Below are positions 18,731 to 28,113 of a stretch of 64,000 nt of DNA, piece by piece (within the stretch, counting starts at the first letter, position 1; each line of letters begins with the position of its first letter). The stretch lies in the NCBI RefSeq assembly GCF_004135645.1, contig NZ_SDPW01000001.1, forward strand, positions 62,001 to 126,000, written 5' to 3'. The notes under the pieces were generated by a model that saw nothing but the letters and a program-made list of their open reading frames with translations, was not told the DNA's origin and did not search any database. Both the position numbers and the translations under genes were made by a program. The DNA is from Senegalimassilia faecalis. GTDB lineage: Bacteria; Actinomycetota; Coriobacteriia; Coriobacteriales; Eggerthellaceae.

Positions 18731-19750
18731 ATGACGAACATGACGCCGCCAACAGGCGTGCTTATCGCAAATACCGGCTCGCCCGCAAGCCCCGCCCCGC
18801 GCGACGTACGCGCGTATCTGGGCCGTTTCCTGATGGACCCGCGTATCCGCCCCATGAACAAGACGTGCTGGTGGCTGATTCTACACCTGTGCATTTTGCC
18901 GAAGCGCGGGCGTGTTTCCGGCGCGAAGTACGGCAAGATTTGGACGGCGCAAGGCTCGCCGTTCGATGTGGAGCACGCCAAGCTGCGCGAACTGCTGGAA
19001 GACGAGCTGCGTGCCACGGGCGCGAACGTACACGTTGCCGTGGGGCAAAGCTACGGGTTTCCCACCATTCCCGATGCCGTGGACAAGCTCAGGCGCGCCG
19101 GGTGTGCGCGCCTGGTGGTGCTGCCGTTGTACCCGCAAAGCGCTTACAGCACCACGTACAGCGTCAGCGACAGCGTGAACGCCGCGCTTGCAGCGGCGAA
19201 CTGGGACGTCCCCTGCACGCTTGTGAAGCACTACGGCAAAGACCCGGTTTACCTGGACGCCGTCGCGCAGGCAGTGCGCGATGCGGGCTTCGGGCAGCGT
19301 GAAGGCGATCGGTTGCTGTTCAACTACCACTCTATCCCGCTGGTGGACATCGAGGCGGGGGACACCTATGAGGTGCAAACGGGCGCCACGGCGCTTGGCG
19401 TGGCGGGCCGGCTAGGCATCGAGCGCAAACAGTGGACGGTCGGCTACAACTGCCAGTTCGACAAAGGCCGCGAGTGGCTGCAACCCTTCACGCGAAACAT
19501 CCTTGAGCGGTGGGCGCACGCATCTTCGGGGCGCGTGTTCATGGTTTGCCCAAATTTCGCTGTCGATTGCCTGGAAACGCTTTATGATATCGATTACGAA
19601 CTGCGTCCGCATTATTGCCAGCAGCTGGCAGATGCGGGTAAAGTGCTTGCGGGCAACGAGCTGGTGTACGTGCCGTGCTTGAACGGAACGCGCGCGCACG
19701 CCCAGGCGCTTGCCCACGTGCTTGCTTCGTATACAGACGGGAAGGAATAG
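18731..19750 (+). CDS. hemH: Ferrochelatase (proto- or coproporphyrin type)
   Basis: A 339-residue enzyme that inserts Fe2+ into a porphyrin. It has VLIANTGSP at the N-terminus, the catalytic histidine in FNYHSIP, and the conserved glutamate in DCLETLYDIDYE. Actinobacterial homologues generally use coproporphyrin III (CpfC), so that is likely but inferred. The start ATG at 18731 follows AAGGATT. No other heme biosynthesis gene is in the window. coaBC follows after 10 bp. Confidence 0.94.
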   Translation: MTNMTPPTGVLIANTGSPASPAPRDVRAYLGRFLMDPRIRPMNKTCWWLILHLCILPKRGRVSGAKYGKIWTAQGSPFDVEHAKLRELLEDELRATGANVHVAVGQSYGFPTIPDAVDKLRRAGCARLVVLPLYPQSAYSTTYSVSDSVNAALAAANWDVPCTLVKHYGKDPVYLDAVAQAVRDAGFGQREGDRLLFNYHSIPLVDIEAGDTYEVQTGATALGVAGRLGIERKQWTVGYNCQFDKGREWLQPFTRNILERWAHASSGRVFMVCPNFAVDCLETLYDIDYELRPHYCQQLADAGKVLAGNELVYVPCLNGTRAHAQALAHVLASYTDGKE

Positions 19751-19760
19751 CAGGAACATC

Positions 19761-20969
19761 ATGACAAACGTTGACGCTCAACCTCAAAAGACCGTGCTCG
19801 TTGGGGTGACCGGCGGCATCGGCGCATACAAGTCGTGCGAGATCGTGCGCGGCTTCCAGAAAGCAGGGCTTCGCGTGAAGGTGTGCATGACCGAGCACGC
19901 GACGCACTTCGTCGATCCGGTGACGTTCCGCGCGCTCACGCACGAGAAAGTGGCCATCGATCTGTTCGACGACCCCACCGACCCCATCCACCATATCTCG
20001 CTGGCCGAGGAGTGCGACGCGTTCGTCATCGCGCCCGCGACGGCCAACGTCATCGCGAAGATCGCCAACGGCATCGCCGACGACTTGCTTACCACCACGG
20101 CGCTTGCCTGCACGGCGCCTATGGTCATCGCGCCGGCCATGAACGTGCACATGTACGAGGCGGCCGCCACGCGCTACAACATCGGCAAGCTGGTCATCCG
20201 CGGCGTGCATTTCGTGGAAGCCGACGAGGGCTACCTGGCCTGCGGCGACGTGGGTCGCGGCCGCTTGGCCGACCCCGACGTCATCGTGGCGAAAACGCTT
20301 GAAGTGCTTGGCGTGAAGCGCGACCTTTCCGGCAAGCACGTGCTTATCACGGCGGGCCCCACGGTGGAGCCTATCGACCCGGTGCGCTACATCTCCAACC
20401 ACTCCAGCGGCAAAACCGGCTACGCCATCGCGAAGGCGGCGGCGCTGCGCGGCGCGAAGGTCACGCTGGTGTCCGGTCCTGTTTCGCTGCCGAAGCCCGA
20501 GGGCGTTGACGTGGTGCGCGTGAAAACGGCCGTGCAGATGCTTGAAGCCTGCGAAGCGGCGTTCGAGACGGCCGACATCTCGCTGTTCGCCGCCGCCGTG
20601 GCCGACATGCGCCCCGAGCACGTGGCCGATTGCAAGCTGAAGAAGGGCCAGGCCGACGCAGACCTGGGCACCATCAAGCTGGTGGAAAACCCCGACATCC
20701 TGAAAACGTTGGCAAGCCGCAAGGGCCCGCACCAGGTGGTTGTCGGGTTCGCCGCTGAAACGAACGACGTCATCGCCAACGCGCAGAAGAAGCTTGAGAA
20801 GAAGAAGGCCGACGTGATCGTGGCGAACCGCGTGGGCGAGGGCCTTGCGTTCGGCACTGACGACAACACCGTGTTCTTCGTGGACCACGAAGAGGTGGAA
20901 GAGCTTCCCACCATGTCGAAGAGCCGTTTGGCCGACGTAATCTTGGACCGCGCGCTCGAATACGTGTAG
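19761..20969 (+). CDS. coaBC: Bifunctional phosphopantothenoylcysteine decarboxylase/synthetase
   Basis: A 402-residue coenzyme A biosynthesis enzyme. The N-terminal flavin CoaC domain has VGVTGGIGAYKS, PAMNVHMYE and ACGDVGRGRLA; the C-terminal CoaB domain has ITAGPTVEPIDPVRYISN and KKADVIVANRV. The start ATG at 19761 follows GCAGGAAC, 10 bp after hemH, so the two are likely co-transcribed. Confidence 0.97.
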   Translation: MTNVDAQPQKTVLVGVTGGIGAYKSCEIVRGFQKAGLRVKVCMTEHATHFVDPVTFRALTHEKVAIDLFDDPTDPIHHISLAEECDAFVIAPATANVIAKIANGIADDLLTTTALACTAPMVIAPAMNVHMYEAAATRYNIGKLVIRGVHFVEADEGYLACGDVGRGRLADPDVIVAKTLEVLGVKRDLSGKHVLITAGPTVEPIDPVRYISNHSSGKTGYAIAKAAALRGAKVTLVSGPVSLPKPEGVDVVRVKTAVQMLEACEAAFETADISLFAAAVADMRPEHVADCKLKKGQADADLGTIKLVENPDILKTLASRKGPHQVVVGFAAETNDVIANAQKKLEKKKADVIVANRVGEGLAFGTDDNTVFFVDHEEVEELPTMSKSRLADVILDRALEYV

Positions 20970-21083
20970 TAACGCGGCGCGGAAAGCAAAAGGGGCAAAA
21001 CTTTTTGCAATTAACCCCTTGCGCGCTTTCGAGGTTTTGGTATTATAAACGAGCTGCTTCAAGGAGCAGCAAACCAATGAGTT

Positions 21084-21160
<77 letters not shown>

Positions 21161-21169
21161 GCTTATTAC

Positions 21170-21205
21170 AGCAGGTCAGAAGAAAAGCTTCTGACCTGCT
21201 TTTTA
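21170..21205 (+). terminator. Terminator after tRNA-Pro
   Basis: AGCAGGTCAGAAG pairs perfectly with CTTCTGACCTGCT around a 5-nt loop and ends in a run of T. Confidence 0.95.
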
Positions 21206-21633
21206 TGTGTATGGACTTCGGTATCACCGCGATACGCCCCGTTTCTTTTTCTTACCATCAACGCTTTTGTTCGATGTCATCAACCTTGCTTGAAAACAGG
21301 CTTGTTTCCGTGACGGTTCGCTGCTATCCGAGTGACATGGCCTGTAATCATAACGGCCAAAACTTGGGAACCGGACAGGGGCAGACTCGTGAATCCGTCC
21401 ACTATGCAGGCGAAAATCGAAGCGCTTGAACACGCACCTTAACAAGCCGCTGGAACGCGATAAGATTCTGCAGGCCATCGTGGAGTTTGCGTCCCGCTAA
21501 ACGCCGTTTGCCGAAGTGTAGGCGAATCTGATGATATTTTCGCCCCGCTTATGCTATTCGCGCGCCCGCTGGTGAAGGTGGCGCCCTCGTTTCTGCTAGA
21601 CTTGACGTCACTGCACTAACGAGGGAGAGCACT
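21206..21633. other. Intergenic region holding a decayed gene end
   Basis: No intact gene lies here. The only recognisable piece is a receiver-domain C-terminus at 21429-21500, listed separately. The rest (21206-21428 and 21501-21610) shows nothing I recognise, apart from the promoter zone of the following lipoprotein. Confidence 0.55.
21429..21500 (+). pseudogene. Remnant: C-terminus of a response-regulator receiver domain
   Basis: The 23 codons before a TAA read NTHLNKPLERDKILQAIVEF and then ASR. This matches the end of a hybrid-kinase receiver domain (compare NDHLAKPIDADKLVRALARY in the intact kinase 3 kb downstream). Nothing upstream continues the domain in frame, so it is a truncated leftover of a paralogue. 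Confidence 0.65.
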
Positions 21634-22449
21634 ATGAGAAAACGCCGACTGATAGCCATAACGGCAATCGTGTTCGCGCTTGCGCTGCTTGTCGGCTGCG
21701 CTCAATCTGGCGAATCGTCGCAAACAACCGATGGTTTGCAGCCCATCACCGTGGGCGCCGACGTGTACCCTCCTTATTCCTCGAACGACGAAAACGGCGT
21801 GCCTTCGGGCATCGACGTCGACATTGCCACCGAGGCGTTCCGCCGCATCGGCTACAAGCCCGAATTCACCTATATCCCCTGGGAGAAGAAGACCGAACGT
21901 TTGGCCGCCGGCGACATCGATTGCATCATGAGCTGCTTTAGCATGACGGGCCGCGAAGACGACTATCGCTGGGCGGGCCCGTACCTGGCAAGCCGCCAGG
22001 TCATTGCAGTTGACCCGCAAAGCAGCATCTATTCGCTTTCCGACTTGGCGGGCAAAACCATTGCCGTGCAGGCCACCACGAAGCCCGAAAGCATCATCTC
22101 GAACGGCACGAACGCTGACATGCCCGAGGTGGGCAAGATGTTCAGCTTCTCCGACCGCTCGTACCTGGTGCCCGCGCTGTCGAAGGGCTATGTGGACGCC
22201 ATTGCCGCCCATGAGACCTCCTTGTTGCAATACGAGAAAGATTTTGGCGTTGACCTGCGCGTTCTTGACGAATCGCTGCTTGACGTGGGATTGGGCTGCG
22301 CATTTGACCTTAACGACGAGCGCGGCATCGCCGAGGCGTTGCAAGGCGCGTTTGACGACATGCTGGCCGACGGCACCATGGAGTCCATCCTCAAGCGCTA
22401 TTTCGACGACCCCAGCCCGTTTCTGAACGTGGAGGGCCTGCATGAGTAA
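21634..22449 (+). CDS. Amino-acid-type solute-binding lipoprotein (PBP family 3)
   Basis: A 271-residue secreted lipoprotein. The signal peptide ends in the lipobox LVGC (cysteine about residue 23). ADVYPPYSS, GIDVDIATEAF and the middle segment GKTIAVQATTKPES are typical of the family 3 periplasmic binding fold for amino acids. No ABC permease or ATPase is adjacent. The stop overlaps the start of a hybrid sensor kinase (ATGAGTAA), so the binding protein probably delivers its ligand signal to that kinase, like the fused sensor of BvgS/EvgS but split. Ligand unknown. Confidence 0.9.
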   Translation: MRKRRLIAITAIVFALALLVGCAQSGESSQTTDGLQPITVGADVYPPYSSNDENGVPSGIDVDIATEAFRRIGYKPEFTYIPWEKKTERLAAGDIDCIMSCFSMTGREDDYRWAGPYLASRQVIAVDPQSSIYSLSDLAGKTIAVQATTKPESIISNGTNADMPEVGKMFSFSDRSYLVPALSKGYVDAIAAHETSLLQYEKDFGVDLRVLDESLLDVGLGCAFDLNDERGIAEALQGAFDDMLADGTMESILKRYFDDPSPFLNVEGLHE

Positions 22450-24607
22450 CGGAAACTGGCTTTCAAGCAGGTTCTGGGCCGTTATCATCGCCATCGGCGT
22501 GGTAATGGGCGTGGTGGCGGGTTTCGCCGCCTTCAACGTCACATTCTCGCAGGTGGCAGACCGCATGGCAGGCGTGGTCGAGTTCACGAAAAACCAAAGC
22601 CTGACATACGACTCGTTCAACGACGCGTCGACCACGAAAAGCCTTCTGCGCTCCATCGAGTCGGCCGGTCAGCTTGCGCGCGACGTCAGCCAAGACGGCG
22701 GTGCCACAGATGCCGAAAGCCTGCAGCGCTATGCCGGCGAGCTCAGCTTGACGGCCGCGCTTGTGCTGACGCCCGAAGGCGACCTCGTGGGTTCCTACTC
22801 TTCCGATGAGGTGGGGTATGCGCAGGTGGAATCGGAGCTGCGCGAAACGTCCGCCCTTGACGTGGCGCGCTATCCGCTGAAAACGTACGCCACGCGCATC
22901 GAGCTTGAAGACGGGTCGCACGTTGACGTCGGCTGCTCGAGCCGCCTTGACGCGCCGGGCGTCGTCGTGTCGCTGTACCGCACGAAGCCCGCGTTCGGGA
23001 ACCGCTATTCCTTGACGCTGCAAAGCATGGTCGAAGGCTACAGCACGCAAAACAATGGCTGCATCGTTGTGGAAAACGACGGCAACTACATTGCGGCGAA
23101 CACGATGACGTTGGCGCAGCTGCAGTCCGAGGGCATCGGCGATTTCGACAAAGGCGTCATTTCCGCCATCAAGGAACGCTGCACGCTGGGCAAGGCGTCG
23201 GTCATCAACGCCGAGTCCACGTGGTTCATCGCATCGTTCGACAAATGTCGCGATTACTACGTGTATACCTACACGCCGCTGCGCAACAACCTTGGCGGCG
23301 TGGCCTTAAGCGTGGCGCTTGCGTTGGCGCTGTACGCGGTGTTCGTTTTTTTGGTGGTGCTGTTGCGCAGGCAGTCCGAGCACGCGCATCTGCACGAGCT
23401 GGTCGCGCAGGAGCACGAATACAGCGAACGACTGGTCGAAGCGGCGCGCGAGGCGCAAAGCGCGAACACGGCGAAAACCGAGTTTCTGCAACGCATGAGC
23501 CACGATATCCGCACGCCCATCAACGGCATCCGCGGCATGGTGGAAATGGGCAACGTGTTCGATGGCGACGTTGCCAAGCAGCGCGAGTGCCGCCAGAAGA
23601 TCTGGATGGCGTCGGGCATTCTGCTTGACCTGGTCAGCGAAGTGCTTGACATGAGCAAGCTTGAAAGCGGGGAAGTGGAGCTTGAGTTGCGCTCCACGAA
23701 CCTGGTGGCGCTCAACGACGAGGTGTGCGAGATGCTTGAGCGCCAGGCCGGCGAGTTGCACGTCACCATCATCAAAGAGCAGGACCGCATCGAGCATCCG
23801 TGTGTCATGGCAAGCCAGACTCACTTGAAGCGCGTCATCATGAACATTGCGAGCAACGCGGTGAAGTACAACAAGCCCGGCGGCACCGTGCGCCTATCGT
23901 GCGAAGAGCTGCATGCGGAAGGCGCCACGGCCATGTACCGCATCACGGTGGCCGACACCGGCATTGGCATGAGCAAAGATTTCCAGCAGCACCTGTTCGA
24001 GCCGTTCAGCCGCGAGGTGCAAAAGCTTGAGGCGCAGCCTTCGGGCACGGGCCTGGGCACGGTCATCGCCAAGCAGCTGACGGAGCTGATGGGCGGCACC
24101 ATCACGTTCGATAGCGAACTTGACGTGGGCACTACGTGCGTCATCACGCTGCCGTTGGTCATCGACTTCGACGCACAGCAGCGCAACGAAGAGCTGGACA
24201 AGCAAGGCGACGTCACGCTTGCGGGCATGTCCATCTTGCTGGTAGAGGACAACGAACTGAACCGCGAGATCGCGGAGTTCGTGCTTGACCAAGCCGGCGC
24301 GCACGTTACCACTGCGTTCGATGGGCGCGAGGCCGTGGATGCGTTCGCCGCCGCCGCACCGGGCACGTTCGATCTGGTGCTCATGGACATCATGATGCCG
24401 AACGTGAACGGCTACGAGGCCACGCGCGCCATCCGCGCCATGAACCGCACCGACGCGAAGTGCGTGCCCATCGTGGCCATGAGCGCCAACGCTTTTGCCG
24501 ATGACGTGGCCTATTCGCGCGAGTCGGGCATGAACGACCACCTTGCCAAGCCCATCGACGCCGACAAGCTGGTGCGCGCGCTGGCGCGCTACCGCAAAGA
24601 CGCGTAA
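22442..24607 (+). CDS. Hybrid sensor histidine kinase with receiver domain
   Basis: A 721-residue membrane kinase. A transmembrane helix at about 12-33, an extracellular sensor domain of about 250 residues and a second helix at about 285-308 come first. Then follow a short coiled coil, HisKA with H354 in MSHDIRTPING, and HATPase with NIASNAVKYN, DTGIGMS and GTGLGTVIAKQL. A receiver domain at about 600-721 has D649 in LVLMDIMMP. No DNA-binding output partner lies nearby. It overlaps the solute-binding lipoprotein gene by 8 nt, implying translational coupling. A hairpin terminator follows. Confidence 0.95.
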   Translation: MSNGNWLSSRFWAVIIAIGVVMGVVAGFAAFNVTFSQVADRMAGVVEFTKNQSLTYDSFNDASTTKSLLRSIESAGQLARDVSQDGGATDAESLQRYAGELSLTAALVLTPEGDLVGSYSSDEVGYAQVESELRETSALDVARYPLKTYATRIELEDGSHVDVGCSSRLDAPGVVVSLYRTKPAFGNRYSLTLQSMVEGYSTQNNGCIVVENDGNYIAANTMTLAQLQSEGIGDFDKGVISAIKERCTLGKASVINAESTWFIASFDKCRDYYVYTYTPLRNNLGGVALSVALALALYAVFVFLVVLLRRQSEHAHLHELVAQEHEYSERLVEAAREAQSANTAKTEFLQRMSHDIRTPINGIRGMVEMGNVFDGDVAKQRECRQKIWMASGILLDLVSEVLDMSKLESGEVELELRSTNLVALNDEVCEMLERQAGELHVTIIKEQDRIEHPCVMASQTHLKRVIMNIASNAVKYNKPGGTVRLSCEELHAEGATAMYRITVADTGIGMSKDFQQHLFEPFSREVQKLEAQPSGTGLGTVIAKQLTELMGGTITFDSELDVGTTCVITLPLVIDFDAQQRNEELDKQGDVTLAGMSILLVEDNELNREIAEFVLDQAGAHVTTAFDGREAVDAFAAAAPGTFDLVLMDIMMPNVNGYEATRAIRAMNRTDAKCVPIVAMSANAFADDVAYSRESGMNDHLAKPIDADKLVRALARYRKDA

Positions 24608-24611
24608 ACGA

Positions 24612-24646
24612 AAGCGGGCCGCCTTCGTTTCGAAGGTGGCCCGCTT
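24612..24646 (+). terminator. Hairpin after hybrid kinase
   Basis: AAGCGGGCCGCCTTCG and CGAAGGTGGCCCGCTT form a 16-bp stem with one G-T pair and a 3-nt loop. The T tail is short. Confidence 0.75.
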
Positions 24647-24730
24647 GCTTACCCTGAAGGATGTTGGAGCCCAGCAAGACGATGCCGGCTCCGTTTCGCC
24701 GTCGTCCGCCCTCGTTTGGCTATCGTGGCT

Positions 24731-24823
24731 CTACTCCAGCACGCCCTCAAGCGTTTTCAGCAACGTGGGAATCTCGATGGGCTTCGAGATGTGCTCGTTC
24801 ATGCCCGCTTGCTGGTCGCTTGA
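24731..24823 (-). pseudogene. Remnant: receiver-domain C-terminus on minus strand
   Basis: In the minus frame ending at 24731, the last 30 codons include AGMNEHISKPIEIPTLLKTL and then EGVLE. This is the canonical end of a receiver domain (GMxxHIxKP). The preceding residues of the open frame are unrelated, so only the tail of a former gene is left. Confidence 0.65.
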
Positions 24824-24998
24824 GACGTTCCGTGAGCAATATCGCATCGACAACATGAAAACGGCCGAGCTGCCACAAACGCCGGGGCTTTCGGCATACG
24901 TGGCGAAGGGCAACGCGAGCTGCTCACCGTGCTGAACAAGACCATCGCCAACCGACATGAACCAGCTGAAGGTCACGCTGGTTAAGCTGGTCAACTAA
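24822..24998 (+). pseudogene. Remnant: frameshifted solute-binding-domain fragment
   Basis: Plus-strand codons read NMKTAELPQTPGLSAYVAKG, then after a frameshift RELLTVLNKTIAN, and then a further shift to a TAA at 24996-24998. This resembles the end of a PBP-family 3 sensor domain in a fused sensor kinase. Two frame changes within 150 bp mark it as decayed. It abuts the oppositely oriented receiver remnant. Confidence 0.55.
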
Positions 24999-25299
24999 AC
25001 CGAGCTAGCTTTTGCCTATAAGCGCCCGTGGTCGCGCCCGCGCGCCTCCAGGGGCGTTTTCGCGTTCGGGCCGTCTTGCCGCTGACCTGAGATTTTGCCA
25101 CGCCTGCGCGACGCAAGACCTTTTCTGTTTCTAAATCACCCCCATTTACCGGACAAATCGGCCCGGCCTCGCAGACGTGGCGGTCTTACCGGCCGGCAAT
25201 GCTAAAGTGTCCAACTGTGTCCGACGTCCGGGCACCGCATGACGCCTTATTCCTGGCGCTGTGCGCGAAGGTCGAACTAAGACGAAAGGGGGAGGCAGC
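24999..25299. other. Leader region of the ech operon
   Basis: About 300 bp without a gene. TGCTAAAGT near 25200 is a possible extended -10 for the hydrogenase operon. GGGGGAGG just before 25300 is the ribosome site of echA. No riboswitch recognised. Confidence 0.4.
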
Positions 25300-27219
25300 G
25301 TGGCACTGATCGGGTTCCTTATCCTGTTCCCGTTGCTTGTCGCCGGCGTGCTTTTGGTGGCGCGCAACGAAACGGCGCGGCGCGTGATCGTGTGCGCGGC
25401 GGCTGTCGTCATCGGCGTCGGCTCCATTTGGCTGGTTATGGCCAACCTGGGAACGCCGTGGCTGCAGATCGAATTCTCTTCTGGAGCGGTCGATGCGGTA
25501 TGCACCGTCGTAGGCGTGGTGATTGCCGGTGTGGTCTTTGACTTCGGCGTGAAGTACAAAAACGCGCTCGCATGCATCCTCGCCGTGGTGCAGGTGGTAG
25601 GTTCGCTCGTGTTCGAGCTGGTGTTCGCTCACGGCATCGAGGTGCAGTACGGCCTGTACGTCGACAGCCTCTCGCTGCTCATGGCGTTCATCATCGGCGT
25701 GGTTGGCAGCGGCATCTGCGTGTACGCGCTCGGCTACATGGAAGACTTCCAGGCGCACGAGCCCGCCGGCGCAAAGGATCGCCGCCCGACGTTCTTCGCG
25801 CTTATGTTCCTGTTCCTTTCCGCTATGTACGTCATCGTGTTCTCGAACAACCTGCTGTGGCTGTTCACCGGCTGGGAAATCACCACGGTGTGCTCGTTTT
25901 TGCTTATCGGCTACACGCGCACCGAGGAGGCCATCCGCAACGCGTTCCGCCAAATCGTCATGAACCTGGCCGGCGGCATCGGCTTTTTGGTGGGCCTGTA
26001 CGCCATCGCCGTGCAGTTCGGCACGCTGTCCATGCTGGAGTTTTTGCAGCTGGGCTCGGCATTCCCCGTGCTTGCGGCGCTGCCGGCAACGGCGCTTGCG
26101 TTCGCGGGCATCACGAAGGCCGCGCAGATGCCGTTCCACACGTGGCTGCTCGGCGCCATGGTGGCACCTACTCCTACCTCCGCGCTGCTGCACTCTTCCA
26201 CCATGGTGAAGGCCGGCGTGTTTTTGCTTGTCAAGCTGGCGCCCATCTTCGTGGTGTGCCCGGTTCCCGCGGTCATGACCATCCTGGTGGGCGGCTTGAC
26301 GTTCATGCTGTGCAGCTTTATGGCCATCTCTCAGTCTAACGCCAAGCGCGTGCTGGCGTACTCCACCATCGCCAACCTGGGCCTGATCGTTGCCTGCGCC
26401 GGCGTTGGCACGCCCGAGGGCATCTGGGCGGCGGCGTTCCTGGTGCTGTTCCATGCCGTGGCGAAAAGCCTGCTGTTTTTGTGCGTGGGCACGGCCGAGC
26501 ATCACATCGGCAGCCGCAACATCGAGGACATGGACCTGCTGTTCGAGCGCATGCCGCGCCTGGCCCGCTTCATGATGGCCGGCATCATGGTCATGTTCGT
26601 GGCGCCGTTCGGCATGCTCATCGCGAAGTGGGGCACGCTCGTCACGTTCGCCGACACCGGCAACGTCGCGCTCATCATCATCCTGGGCTTCGGCTCGGCC
26701 GCAACGTTTTTGTTCTGGGTTAAGTGGCTCGGCAAGCTTTCGGGCATTGCGGCGCATCCGCTGAACGTCGAGACCACCGTGCACCGCAGCGAGTGGATTG
26801 CGCTCATGCTCATGGCCGTGCTGTGCCTGCTGTGCTGCGCAGGGCTTCCTGTCATCAGCTGGTTCGTGGTCGATCCCTACATCATCAGCGTGTACGGTAC
26901 GTATCAGCAAGCCGTCAGCGATGCGAACCTGTGGGTCGGCGCCATCCTGTCGGTGGTGGTGTTCGTCGTCCTGTTCGCCGGCCTGGGCGCCAAGCAGGTC
27001 AAGCAGGCGCCTGTATACCTGTCGGGCATCAGCGCGAACAACGCGAATCGCACGTTCACGAACTCGCTTTCGGGCGAAACCATGGCAACGGCGCGCAACT
27101 GGTACCTTGAGGGCATCTTCGGCGAAGCGAAGATCACGCCCGTGGCCACCGGTGCTTGCACGCTCATCATCGTCGTCGCGTTCGCAGCAGCGCTCGTGTG
27201 CTCCTGCGGCATCATCTAG
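25300..27219 (+). CDS. echA: Ech-type hydrogenase membrane subunit A (NuoL/antiporter-like)
   Basis: A 639-residue proton- or sodium-translocating membrane subunit with about 16 helices. The antiporter-domain hallmarks are NLLWLFTGWEITTVCSFLLI, KAAQMPFHTWL and PTPTSALLHSSTMVKAGVFL, whose lysines and glutamate form the ion path. Start is GTG at 25300 after GGGGGAGG. First of six genes in the exact order echABCDEF. The complex is expected to couple reduced ferredoxin oxidation and H2 formation to ion export. Confidence 0.93.
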   Translation: MALIGFLILFPLLVAGVLLVARNETARRVIVCAAAVVIGVGSIWLVMANLGTPWLQIEFSSGAVDAVCTVVGVVIAGVVFDFGVKYKNALACILAVVQVVGSLVFELVFAHGIEVQYGLYVDSLSLLMAFIIGVVGSGICVYALGYMEDFQAHEPAGAKDRRPTFFALMFLFLSAMYVIVFSNNLLWLFTGWEITTVCSFLLIGYTRTEEAIRNAFRQIVMNLAGGIGFLVGLYAIAVQFGTLSMLEFLQLGSAFPVLAALPATALAFAGITKAAQMPFHTWLLGAMVAPTPTSALLHSSTMVKAGVFLLVKLAPIFVVCPVPAVMTILVGGLTFMLCSFMAISQSNAKRVLAYSTIANLGLIVACAGVGTPEGIWAAAFLVLFHAVAKSLLFLCVGTAEHHIGSRNIEDMDLLFERMPRLARFMMAGIMVMFVAPFGMLIAKWGTLVTFADTGNVALIIILGFGSAATFLFWVKWLGKLSGIAAHPLNVETTVHRSEWIALMLMAVLCLLCCAGLPVISWFVVDPYIISVYGTYQQAVSDANLWVGAILSVVVFVVLFAGLGAKQVKQAPVYLSGISANNANRTFTNSLSGETMATARNWYLEGIFGEAKITPVATGACTLIIVVAFAAALVCSCGII

Positions 27220-27234
27220 GAAGGGAGTGGTCTC

Positions 27235-28104
27235 ATGTTTCTGATTCCGATCATCGTGGGCACCATCGCCTTCGCCGTGCTCGCACCCATCGTCGGCTGC
27301 CTGCTGGCCGGCCTTGACCGAAAGCTGTCCGCTCGCATGCAAGGCCGCGTGGGCCCGCCGATCCTGCAGCCGTACTACGACGTGCGCAAGCTGCTTGAAA
27401 AGGACCGCGCCGCCGTCAACAGCGTCGAGGGCACCTACATCACGTGCGCGCTGGCGTTCGCCGTGCTGGCCGGCGGCATCTTCTTCGGTGGCGGCAACCT
27501 GCTTCTGTCCGTGTTCGTGCTGACGCTTTCCAGCCTGTTCTTCATCCTGGCGGCGTACTGCACGCGCAGCCCGTACTCCGAGGTGGGCGCTGCCCGCGAG
27601 GCGCTGCAGATCATGGCCGAAGAGCCTATGAGCTTGTTCATCGCCGTGGCGTTTTTCCTGGCCACGGGGTCGTTTGACAGCGCGGCGGCCTTCACGCTGG
27701 ACGCTCCGGCCATCACAGTGGCATGGCTGGCGTTTCTGGGCTTTTTGTTCATCCTCACCATCAAGATGCGCAAAAGCCCGTTCGACCTCAGCTATTCGCA
27801 CCACGCGCACCAAGAGCTCGTCAAAGGCGTTACCACGGAGATGTCCGGGCGCACGCTGGCGAAGGTGGAGGTCATGCACTGGTGCGAGAACGTGCTGGCG
27901 CTTGGCTGGATCGGCCTGTTCTTCGTGTGGGGCAACCCCATCTCCATCGTGGTGGCCATCGTCGCAGCGGCGCTGGCGTTTTTCCTGGAGATTCTCATCG
28001 ACAACAACTTCGCCCGCGTCAAGTGGCAGCTGATGCTGAAAAGCGCGTGGGCGGTGGCACTGGTGGCCGGCGGCATCAACATGGCCGTGCTGGTCTATCT
28101 GTAA
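27235..28104 (+). CDS. echB: Ech-type hydrogenase membrane subunit B (NuoH-like)
   Basis: A 289-residue polytopic membrane protein of the NuoH/HycD family, which anchors the hydrophilic module and contributes to the ion channel entrance. ARMQGRVGPPILQPYYDVRK and RSPYSEVGAAREALQIMAEE are the family signatures. KSPFDLSYSHHAHQELVKGV follows. The start ATG at 27235 has GGAAGGGAG upstream, 15 bp after echA. Confidence 0.95.
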   Translation: MFLIPIIVGTIAFAVLAPIVGCLLAGLDRKLSARMQGRVGPPILQPYYDVRKLLEKDRAAVNSVEGTYITCALAFAVLAGGIFFGGGNLLLSVFVLTLSSLFFILAAYCTRSPYSEVGAAREALQIMAEEPMSLFIAVAFFLATGSFDSAAAFTLDAPAITVAWLAFLGFLFILTIKMRKSPFDLSYSHHAHQELVKGVTTEMSGRTLAKVEVMHWCENVLALGWIGLFFVWGNPISIVVAIVAAALAFFLEILIDNNFARVKWQLMLKSAWAVALVAGGINMAVLVYL

Positions 28105-28113
28105 GGAGCGCGT

